Shown one piece after another: positions 24,711 to 32,083 of a stretch of DNA of 64,000 bases. The stretch comes from Pelotomaculum sp. (GTDB lineage Bacteria > Bacillota > Desulfotomaculia > Desulfotomaculales > Pelotomaculaceae): the NCBI GenBank assembly GCA_018435055.1, contig JAHDOA010000018.1, forward strand, positions 62,001 to 126,000, in the 5' to 3' direction. Positions within the stretch are counted from its first letter, which is position 1; every line of letters begins with the position of its first letter. Under the pieces are notes generated by a model. It was given only the letters and a program-made list of their open reading frames with translations. It searched no databases and had not been told where the DNA came from. Position numbers and translations under genes: made by a program.

Positions 24711-25469
24711 ATGAAAATTTTAATCAGCAACGATGACGGCATCCGGGCAGCAGGCTTGAATGCATTAAGAGAATCATTGCAGGATCAGTACCAGCTCTAT
24801 GTGGTGGCGCCGGATCGCGAAAGAAGCGCCACCGGTCATAAGATCACCCTGGACAGACCCCTGCGGGTCAAGGAATGGACTTACCCCGGAACTGACACTA
24901 TTGGCTGGGAAGTTGACGGTACCCCTGCCGACTGCGTTAAACTGGGTTTGGAAGCCCTGCTGCCTGAACCGCCTGATCTTGTAATATCGGGAATTAATTT
25001 CGGGCCAAACCTGGGTACTGATGTGCTTTATTCCGGTACTGTCTCAGCGGCTGTTGAAGGGATGATCAACGACATACCGTCAATAGCGATATCTCTGGCC
25101 AGCTATGAATTTTGTGATTTTTCCTTTTCATCTGAAGTAATTAAAAAAATCGTTTCAATCATGGACGGCGGGCTTTCAGCACGCACCCTTTTAAATATAA
25201 ATACGCCTCCCTGCACACCGAGAGGTATAAAGGTTACCAGGTTAGGCGACAGGCGATACGTAAACATATTTGATAAAAGGATTGATCCAAGGGGCAGGGT
25301 TTACTTCTGGATGGCCGGTGAACCATTTGACCTGGACAAAGATGACCCGGAGACGGATGTATGGGCGATTCGCGGGGGATATATATCAATTACCCCGGTG
25401 CAATTTGACCTTACTGACTACGGATTCATGGAAAAGCTAAAAAATATCTGCAGTAAAATAGAGGTCTAA
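24711..25469 (+). CDS. surE: 5'/3'-nucleotidase SurE
   Basis: SurE is a metal-dependent phosphatase acting on nucleoside monophosphates and short polyphosphate. The metal site ISNDDGIRAAGL (the NDDG motif) begins at residue 6. 'VVAPDRERSATGHKITLDRPLR', 'DGTPADCVKLGL' and 'LVISGINFGPNLGTDVLYSGTVSAAVEG' are the other conserved blocks. ATG at 24711 gives 252 residues, matching the family; an earlier ATG would overlap the preceding gene. No pcm or rpoS-type partner is near. Confidence 0.94.
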   Translation: MKILISNDDGIRAAGLNALRESLQDQYQLYVVAPDRERSATGHKITLDRPLRVKEWTYPGTDTIGWEVDGTPADCVKLGLEALLPEPPDLVISGINFGPNLGTDVLYSGTVSAAVEGMINDIPSIAISLASYEFCDFSFSSEVIKKIVSIMDGGLSARTLLNINTPPCTPRGIKVTRLGDRRYVNIFDKRIDPRGRVYFWMAGEPFDLDKDDPETDVWAIRGGYISITPVQFDLTDYGFMEKLKNICSKIEV

Positions 25470-25543
25470 CCATACAGAAAACAATAAGATATTTAAAAAT
25501 CCTGTTAATCATTTTTTAATCGTGTTAATCCTGTCAATATGTT

Positions 25544-27088
25544 TTAAATATTTTTCAAACTCAGCAGGTCTTTTTTGTTGACGCCGCCGCTTATAATCAA
25601 TAACAGCATGTACCCCAGAAAGCCGGCGGCTATGGAGCTTATGACGGCAAGCCCCTCGGGCACGGCATGGATATATAAGGTGTTGTAGGAAAAAATAATG
25701 GTTGCGCTCATCGCTGCGGCGGCTGTCAGCGGCTTAAACACTGCCTGGCCCAGGTCAATTTTTAAACCAGTCCTGTTTCTAATATCGATCAGGTTTAAAA
25801 CTGCCATTACGGCGAAACTTACGGCTATGACGGCAGCGGCTCCATAAATGCCCAGGTGCGGCCGCCCGGTTAAATAAAAAATACCGCATAATTTAAAAGC
25901 TGAGGCTATAAGCAGGTTTTTAAAAGGGAGGTCAGCCCGGCCCATTCCGTGCAGGATGCCGGTGGTAGTTTGCTGCAGGTATAGGAAAGGTCCTCCCAAA
26001 GCCAGAATCCTCAGGCTGTCGCCGGCCTCCGGGTAACCAAAAATATAACCGCAAATTTTGTTCCCGAGAAGAATAAATATAATAGCAAAGGGTATACCAA
26101 CCAGTATGGTTATTCTAATTGCTGTCTCGCACCTGGCGCGGACCAGATAAAATTTGTTTGCAGAAATCGCGTCAGATATGGCGGGAACTAAAGCTGTGGC
26201 AAGCGATATAGTGATTATGCCCGGCATAAATAAGAGGCTCTGGGCTATGCCCACAAACTGCCCGTATAATGCAGTAGCGCCGGCTAAACTGACACCGCTG
26301 ACCTGCAGGCGCTGGGGTATCAGTATGGCGTCCAGCGTTAAAAAAAGCGTGGATATTAACCGTGTTAATGTGACCGGGACAGCCAGGTTGGATATTCTTG
26401 CCCCCAACCTGCCGGGGCGCTCAGCCGGGCAGACTGGCATACAGTCTAACAACCGGGGTCGGCATTTAAAATAGTAAATGGTAATTAAGATAAACCCGGA
26501 CAGTTCCCCGATTACAACCCCCAGTGAAGCCCCAATTGCTGCGTATTCTACTCCTCTGGGCAAGAGCAGGCGGGCAAAAAAAAGCCCTGATATGACTCTG
26601 ACCAGTTGCTCTAAAGACTGACTTGCGGCAATCGGCTTCATCTGCTGCAGCCCCTGAAAAAAACCCCTGATGGCCGAACATAGCGCCACAATTATTACGC
26701 CCGGTAATAGACTCAAGAAGATATAATAAACCTTGGGGTTGGGGAAAACATATGCAAGTAAAAACGGCGCATATAGTAAACAGAGGGCGCTTAGCAGGAT
26801 ACTGCTTAAAATTAAGAATACAAAACAGGTAAAAAATATCCTGTAAGCGCCGCGCGGATTATTTGCCGCCATTTCCTCCGCCACAAGCTTGGCCATGGCT
26901 ACAGGTATACCTGCTGTCGCCAGAACAATTATTAGAACGTATACAGGATAAACCATGGCAAAAAGACCTATACCCTCGGGGAGGATAAGCCTGATCATCA
27001 GTATCTGGTAGATAAAACCGAGGACCCGGTTAAAAGCAGCAGCCAGCAGCAGAAATAAAGCGCCATATATAAATGGTTGTTTAGCCAT
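25544..27088 (-). CDS. SpoVB/MurJ-type polysaccharide flippase
   Basis: The 514-residue membrane protein of the MOP/MATE-like exporter superfamily has about 14 hydrophobic helices. The N-terminal 'ALFLLLAAAFNRVLGFIYQILMIRLILPEGIGLFAMVYPVY' and 'GIPVAMAKLVAEE' are typical of stage V sporulation protein B. SpoVB is needed for spore cortex synthesis, probably flipping lipid II or a related precursor. Several paralogues occur in many clostridia, so the exact paralogue cannot be assigned. The start ATG follows AAGGAGT. It is transcribed alone, divergently from the EF-G-like gene. Confidence 0.82.
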   Translation of the reverse strand: MAKQPFIYGALFLLLAAAFNRVLGFIYQILMIRLILPEGIGLFAMVYPVYVLIIVLATAGIPVAMAKLVAEEMAANNPRGAYRIFFTCFVFLILSSILLSALCLLYAPFLLAYVFPNPKVYYIFLSLLPGVIIVALCSAIRGFFQGLQQMKPIAASQSLEQLVRVISGLFFARLLLPRGVEYAAIGASLGVVIGELSGFILITIYYFKCRPRLLDCMPVCPAERPGRLGARISNLAVPVTLTRLISTLFLTLDAILIPQRLQVSGVSLAGATALYGQFVGIAQSLLFMPGIITISLATALVPAISDAISANKFYLVRARCETAIRITILVGIPFAIIFILLGNKICGYIFGYPEAGDSLRILALGGPFLYLQQTTTGILHGMGRADLPFKNLLIASAFKLCGIFYLTGRPHLGIYGAAAVIAVSFAVMAVLNLIDIRNRTGLKIDLGQAVFKPLTAAAAMSATIIFSYNTLYIHAVPEGLAVISSIAAGFLGYMLLLIISGGVNKKDLLSLKNI

Positions 27089-27436
27089 AAAAAGACTCCT
27101 TCAAATATGAATTACCCTGACATTAAATAAACGGGCTGCCTGATAATATCTATTCATCCTTTTTTTACCTATGAGTAAATACTTAAACAATGTGTTTTTT
27201 TTATGAAAAATAGGCCTCTTATTTTTAAAAAAACAAGGATTTTACAGAATTACTGTAGAAATACCATTAATACTTTAGTTTAATTGGGTTAAGACTTGAG
27301 AAGTTATTTGAACAGTTTTCGAACTCTCGGGGGTTCTTATTTTTGTTTATTATCCAGTTTAGCCCAGTTTTGGTTTTAAATAAGTATATAAAATCTATTT
27401 AAGGGAACCATTATTTACAAAAGGAGGCACTTTATT
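27089..27436. other. Divergent intergenic region with one terminator-like hairpin
   Basis: The 348 bp between the spoVB-like gene and the EF-G-like gene contain no supported ORF. GAACTC (27321-27326) pairs with GGGTTC (27331-27336) around a TCGG loop and is followed by a T-rich run. It lies about 90 bp before the EF-G-like start, where it could act as an attenuator. No T-box or other leader consensus was recognised. Confidence 0.35.
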
Positions 27437-29452
27437 TTGAAGAACTATCAAACCGGGCAAATACGCAACCTTGGAGTGGTAGCGCACGGCGGTGCAGGCA
27501 AGACTTCCCTGGTGGAGGCAATGCTCTTTAATACCGGGATTCTATCCCGCCTGGGCAGGGTGGAGGACGGCACAACGACTTCTGACTACCACCCGGAGGA
27601 AATAGCTAAACAGGTTACCATCCATACCAGCCTGGTTCCATGTGAATGGAACGGTGTCAAGATCAACCTGCTGGACACACCCGGATTTTCGGATTTCATC
27701 GGTGAGGTAAAAGGCGCGCTCAGAGTGTCTGACTCGGCCATGTTTGTGGTATCGGCTGTCGACGGTGTTGAAGTCCAGCATGAGGTTATCTGGGATATGG
27801 CAGATGAATACAACCTGCCCAGGATTGTTTTTATAAATAAAATGGACCGCGAGAATGCGAATTTTGAAAGAGTTCTGGATGACCTTAAATCAAAATTCAA
27901 GGCTAATTTTGTACCAGTGCAGATCCCTATAGGTTCCTTCAACACTTTCACCGGCGTTGCGGATATAATTAACGGCACTGCTTATGAAGGAGCGGGCAAG
28001 GGAAATGAGACCTCCATACCCGCTGAACTTGCCGATGACATAGCCCTGTACCACGAGCAGTTGATTGAAGCCGCGGCTGAGGGTGACGACGATCTTACCA
28101 TAAAATACCTGGAGGGTGAAGAATTAACCCCTGAAGAAATAAAAGACGGCCTGAAGAAAAGTATCGCCCTGCGCAAAGTAGTACCTGTTTTAGCCGGGTC
28201 CGCAACCAGGAATATCGGCGCCGCCCAGTTGATGGACTTTGTGGCCGGTTTCCTGCCCGCCCCGGAAGCAAACGAAGGAAACATGTCCACACTGGTATTT
28301 AAAACTATTGCCGACCCTTACGTAGGAAAAATGAACTTCCTGCGCGTTTACAGCGGCAATTTCAAGAGTGATTCAACTGTTCTCAACAGCACGAAAGGAA
28401 AAACTGAGAGGATCGGCAATGTCCTCTTTGTCCGCGGCAAGAACACTATGGCCACGGACTCCGTTCCCACCGGGGATCTGGCTGTTGTGGTAAAACTACA
28501 GGATACAGGCACAGGCGACACACTATGTGACAAGGATAAACCGGTAACGCTTGAAGGCATTGAATTCCCTACGCCTACCTTAACTGTGGCCATCGCTCCC
28601 AAGAGTAAAAACGACGAAGACAAATTGGGAGACGCCCTTTACAAGCTTTTGGACGAAGACCCTTCTATGAAGGTAGAAAAAAATAGCGAAATTAAGCAGA
28701 CTCTGCTGACCGGTATGGGAGAACTGCATATCAACACCATGATCGAGAAACTCAAGCGCAAGTTTGGTGTCGACGTCGTAGTAGCTGATCCAAAGGTTCC
28801 TTACCGGGAAACTATCCGGGCCAAGGTAGAGGTAGAGGGAAAACACAAGAAACAATCCGGCGGCAGGGGACAGTACGGCCATGTCTGGATACGCTTTGAA
28901 CCGTGTCCCGAAGAAGATTTCGTATTTGAAGAAGATATATTCGGCGGCTCAGTCCCCAGGCAGTATTTCCCGGCTGTCGAAAAAGGACTGCGCGAGGCGC
29001 TACTGGAAGGTGTTCTCGCCGGCTATCCAACTACCGGGATCAAAGCCACATTGTATGATGGATCATACCATACTGTGGACTCCTCCGAACTGGCCTTTAA
29101 AATCGCTGCTTCGCAGGCCTTTAAAAAGGGAGCGCTGCAGGCCAAACCGATCATACTTGAACCGATTATGAGCGTGGAGGTCGTAGTACCGGAAAACTTT
29201 ATGGGAGATATTATCGGTGATTTTAATACTAAACGCGGCAGGGTACTCGGCACTGACCAGGTTGGCCATCTTACCAAAATTATAGCCAATGTTCCCCTCT
29301 CAGAAATGTACCGCTATGCCATAGACCTTAAGTCAATGACTCAGGGTCGCGGCTCGTTCACTATGGAATTTAGCAGTTATGAAGAAGTGCCCGCCCGCCA
29401 GGCTGAAGAGATTATTAAAAGAGCTAAGGCCGAGGCTGAGGCTGAAAAGTAA
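27437..29452 (+). CDS. EF-G-like translational GTPase (FusA2 type)
   Basis: The 671-residue protein has the full elongation factor G layout: GTPase domain, then domains II-V ending with 'PRQYFPAVEKGLREALLEGVLAGYP' and 'MSVEVVVPENFMGDIIGDFNTKRGRVLG'. The P-loop reads AHGGAGKT instead of AHIDAGKT and the switch I region is short, both features of the EF-G2/FusA2-like paralogues. INKMD is intact. Such paralogues vary in function; some do not translocate, others act in recycling. The canonical fusA is expected in the ribosomal operon outside the window. The TTG start lies behind AAAGGAGG. A strong terminator follows immediately. Confidence 0.88.
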   Translation: MKNYQTGQIRNLGVVAHGGAGKTSLVEAMLFNTGILSRLGRVEDGTTTSDYHPEEIAKQVTIHTSLVPCEWNGVKINLLDTPGFSDFIGEVKGALRVSDSAMFVVSAVDGVEVQHEVIWDMADEYNLPRIVFINKMDRENANFERVLDDLKSKFKANFVPVQIPIGSFNTFTGVADIINGTAYEGAGKGNETSIPAELADDIALYHEQLIEAAAEGDDDLTIKYLEGEELTPEEIKDGLKKSIALRKVVPVLAGSATRNIGAAQLMDFVAGFLPAPEANEGNMSTLVFKTIADPYVGKMNFLRVYSGNFKSDSTVLNSTKGKTERIGNVLFVRGKNTMATDSVPTGDLAVVVKLQDTGTGDTLCDKDKPVTLEGIEFPTPTLTVAIAPKSKNDEDKLGDALYKLLDEDPSMKVEKNSEIKQTLLTGMGELHINTMIEKLKRKFGVDVVVADPKVPYRETIRAKVEVEGKHKKQSGGRGQYGHVWIRFEPCPEEDFVFEEDIFGGSVPRQYFPAVEKGLREALLEGVLAGYPTTGIKATLYDGSYHTVDSSELAFKIAASQAFKKGALQAKPIILEPIMSVEVVVPENFMGDIIGDFNTKRGRVLGTDQVGHLTKIIANVPLSEMYRYAIDLKSMTQGRGSFTMEFSSYEEVPARQAEEIIKRAKAEAEAEK

Positions 29453-29485
29453 AAGAAGCGGGTTAAAAATCCCGCTTCTTTTATA
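29453..29485 (+). terminator. Terminator after the EF-G-like gene
   Basis: AAGAAGCGGG pairs perfectly with CCCGCTTCTT around TTAAAAAT and is followed by a T-rich tail directly after the stop codon. Confidence 0.93.
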
Positions 29486-29520
29486 GGTTTATTAAAACTA
29501 AAAGAAAAGGTTGTGTTGAC

Positions 29521-29736
29521 ATGGATATGGACCTGAGTTATTTTTTGCAGAATAAAAGCAAGGGGGCAAAATATATTGAAAGGGCAATGAAAGACCTTTC
29601 AATTAATTTTACTGAGGACACAACAGTACAGGAACTTTTTGGTATTTTTAATGGCATTCTGGCCAGGGCAATTGATATTATGCTTGAAGAAATTAACGAA
29701 GGCCTTGAAGAAATTAACGAAGGCGTTAATAAATGA
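29521..29736 (+). CDS. 71-residue hypothetical protein with a C-terminal tandem repeat
   Basis: A small acidic, helical protein beginning MDMDLSYFLQNKSKGAKYIERAMKDL. The last third contains the repeat E-E-I-N-E-G-L/V, which at DNA level is an imperfect tandem duplication of GAAGAAATTAACGAAGGC at 29691-29732. The start context is weak. I do not recognise the family, and no domain or membrane segment is visible. Position after a terminator and before tRNA-Trp suggests an independent unit. Confidence 0.5.
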   Translation: MDMDLSYFLQNKSKGAKYIERAMKDLSINFTEDTTVQELFGIFNGILARAIDIMLEEINEGLEEINEGVNK

Positions 29737-29802
29737 TCATTAATCAGCTAAATGTCTAGAATTTGCTTAAAAAAATAAAACCCCGCAGGGCCTTGATAAT
29801 AC

Positions 29803-29877
29803 TGGCAGGGGAGACAGGACTCGAACCTGCAGCACCTGGTTTTGGAGACCAGTGCTCTACCATTGAGCTACTCCCCT
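29803..29877 (-). tRNA. tRNA-Trp (anticodon CCA)
   Basis: Read on the minus strand, acceptor AGGGGAG pairs with CTCCCCT, the D arm is GCTC/GAGC, the anticodon stem CTGGT/ACCAG encloses CTCCAAA with anticodon CCA, and the T arm is GCAGG-TTCGAGT-CCTGT. The discriminator G and CCA are encoded. It stands alone between plus-strand genes. Confidence 0.95.
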
Positions 29878-30035
29878 GTATAAATTAATTACAGTTTTAC
29901 CTGATTACAAACTATATTATATTAATTCAGATGTTTTGAGTCAAGGGAAAACACTGTAACCGAAGGATTTTCTTGAGTGAAAACGAATATAATGAGATCA
30001 GCCAGGGTTAAATATATTCGTGGAGGTGGGTTACA

Positions 30036-30974
30036 ATGACGCTGAAAATTGGTGTTTTAATGGGTGGCCGCTCATCAGAAAGGGATGTCTCCCTCAGAAC
30101 TGGCGACGCTATTTATAACGCTCTGCAAGCCAACGGTTATTCAGCGGTAAAAATAGATGTCGGCTTTGATATTGTTGAGAAAATAAAAGCCGAAGGTATC
30201 GATCTGGCGTTTCTGGCGCTGCATGGCAGGTACGGAGAAGACGGTGCGGTCCAGGGAATGCTTGAAATGCTGGATATCCCCTATACTGGTTCGGGAATCC
30301 TTGCCAGCGCACTGGCCATGGATAAGATAGCCACCAAGAAAATGCTGCTTTTTGCAGGCCTGCCGACACCCCGTTTTTTAACAATTAGCAAATTGGCAGC
30401 CATGACGACAGGCCTGGAAAATATCAGCGTTCAGGCTCTGCAAAAGATGGGCCTGCCTCTGGTGATTAAAGCGCCGACCCAGGGGTCGACGATCGGCATA
30501 TCATTTGTCAAACAAAGGGATGAATTGGCAGAAGCTTTAACCCTTGCTTTTAAATATGACCCTGCTGCTATGGTGGAGCAATTCATTGAAGGTATTGAGA
30601 TTACGGCATCAGTGCTTGGCAACAACGATCCTGTCGCGCTGCCGTTAATAGAAATAGTATCAGCCACCGGTGTTTATGACTATGATGCCAAGTATACACC
30701 TGGAATGAGCGACCATATTATCCCACCCCGGATTTCCGCAGAACACCAGAATAAAATAAAAGACCTGGCTATCAGGGCCTATAAAACAATTGGTTGCCGG
30801 GGGCTGGCCAGAGTAGATTTCATTTTGGAACAAAACGGGGCGCCTTATATCCTGGAGATAAATACCATACCCGGCATGACCGCTACCAGTCTTTTTCCCG
30901 ACGCAGCCAGGGCTGCCGGGATTGAATTCCCGGATCTGATAGATCAACTGGTTAGGCTGGCGCTGGAAAAATAA
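30036..30974 (+). CDS. ddl: D-alanine--D-alanine ligase
   Basis: The ATP-grasp enzyme makes D-Ala-D-Ala for peptidoglycan precursors. Visible blocks are 'GVLMGGRSSERDVSLRTG' at the N-terminus with the conserved Glu, 'FLALHGRYGEDGAVQGMLEMLDIPYTGSGILASALAMDK', 'LVIKAPTQGSTIGI' (the lid loop with Ser), and 'RVDFIL...ILEINTIPGMTATSLFP' with Mg ligands. The family's SVG in the lid reads STIG here. Length of 312 residues is normal. The start lies behind GGAGGTG. It is followed by deoC after 22 bp. Confidence 0.93.
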   Translation: MTLKIGVLMGGRSSERDVSLRTGDAIYNALQANGYSAVKIDVGFDIVEKIKAEGIDLAFLALHGRYGEDGAVQGMLEMLDIPYTGSGILASALAMDKIATKKMLLFAGLPTPRFLTISKLAAMTTGLENISVQALQKMGLPLVIKAPTQGSTIGISFVKQRDELAEALTLAFKYDPAAMVEQFIEGIEITASVLGNNDPVALPLIEIVSATGVYDYDAKYTPGMSDHIIPPRISAEHQNKIKDLAIRAYKTIGCRGLARVDFILEQNGAPYILEINTIPGMTATSLFPDAARAAGIEFPDLIDQLVRLALEK

Positions 30975-30996
30975 CAACAGAATTGTGGAGAAAAAT

Positions 30997-31674
30997 ATGT
31001 TTATAACCAGATCGGAATTGGCAGCGCTGATAGATCATACCCTGTTAAGACCTGATGCTGTAACTGGTGATATCATCAGGTTATGTGCAGAGGCAAAACT
31101 ATATGGCTTTTCTTCAGTATGTGTGAATCCCTGCCACGTTTTTACAGCCAGTAAGGAACTGGCTGATTCGCCAGTCAAGGTCTGTTCTGTTGTTGGATTT
31201 CCCCTTGGGGCCAGTACTCCGGCAATTAAAGCGCTTGAAGCTGCTGAGGCTGTCCGGAACGGCGCTAACGAGCTTGATGTCGTGATCAACTTAGGTTTTC
31301 TAAAAAACGGGCAGTCGGGGCTGGTAAAATCAGATCTGGCAGGGGTTGTGACAAGCGCCAGACGTGAGAACCCGGACACAATAATAAAGGTGATACTGGA
31401 GACATGCTTGTTAACCGACAATGAAAAGATTATGGCCTGCCGGCTGGCCATTGAGGCAGGCGCAGACTTTGTTAAAACCTCAACCGGCTGGGGCAAGGGT
31501 GGCGCCACCATGCGCGACGTGGCCCTGCTAAAGCAGGCCGCCGGCAACAGTGCCGGTGTGAAGGCTTCAGGGGGTATTAGAGACCTGGCAACAGCCCTTA
31601 ACATGCTTGCGGCAGGGGCAGAAAGAATCGGCGCCAGCTCGGGTCCGGCCATTATAAATGAAATGAAAGAATAG
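30997..31674 (+). CDS. deoC: Deoxyribose-phosphate aldolase
   Basis: DeoC splits 2-deoxyribose 5-phosphate into glyceraldehyde 3-phosphate and acetaldehyde through a lysine Schiff base. The conserved 'IDHTLLRPDA', 'VCSVVGFPLGA', 'ANELDVVINLGFLKNG', 'KVILETCLLTD', and the Schiff-base 'FVKTSTGWGKGGAT' are all present, as is 'VKASGGIRD'. ATG at 30997 is chosen because GTGGAG stands at the right distance; a TTG start 12 bp upstream overlaps that site. It probably forms an operon with ddl, an unusual pairing with no obvious metabolic link. Confidence 0.93.
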   Translation: MFITRSELAALIDHTLLRPDAVTGDIIRLCAEAKLYGFSSVCVNPCHVFTASKELADSPVKVCSVVGFPLGASTPAIKALEAAEAVRNGANELDVVINLGFLKNGQSGLVKSDLAGVVTSARRENPDTIIKVILETCLLTDNEKIMACRLAIEAGADFVKTSTGWGKGGATMRDVALLKQAAGNSAGVKASGGIRDLATALNMLAAGAERIGASSGPAIINEMKE

Positions 31675-31864
31675 ATCATAAATCCGGCCGGAGGAGCCAG
31701 GTTTTACTTTAATATTTACTACTATTTTACAAGACGGGTTAAACTAAGGCTGTACAATTTTATCCAGTGCATACCCCGGTTATTTTTTATTTGAGCAGGA
31801 ATTGTCAGAAGTGACAGCGAAATATCCTTTTAACGCTCATAAAAAAACAACAGGGGTGATGGTT

Positions 31865-32053
31865 TTGAAAATGCGCTGCATGTTGTGTGGAATGCCGTTT
31901 GATGATGAAGTTCTGGCAAGCGCCGATCCTTTTGAAGATGAAGATGACGATGATGATATGCCCAAAAAGAAACCAATGTCGGTATGTCTGAGGTGTCAGG
32001 CAAAATTAAAACACGAAGCGGATAACCAACAAAAGATACCCAAGCCTATGTAA
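31865..32053 (+). CDS. YlaI/DUF2197-like small zinc-ribbon protein
   Basis: The 62-residue protein has MRCMLCG near the N-terminus and SVCLRCQ further on, a two-knuckle zinc ribbon spaced as in DUF2197 (B. subtilis YlaI). Between them lies an acidic run of about 12 Asp/Glu residues, and the end reads DNQQKIPKPM as in related clostridial proteins. TTG at 31865 follows AGGGGTGATGG; the frame is open further upstream without a better site. Function unknown. Confidence 0.65.
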   Translation: MKMRCMLCGMPFDDEVLASADPFEDEDDDDDMPKKKPMSVCLRCQAKLKHEADNQQKIPKPM

Positions 32054-32083
32054 CAAGACAATTATAATCAGGAGGTAGACTAT

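Noticed and set aside
27321-27348. T-box or riboswitch before the EF-G-like gene
   Set aside because: Only one short hairpin with a T-rich tail is present; no T-box sequence or other conserved leader motif was seen.
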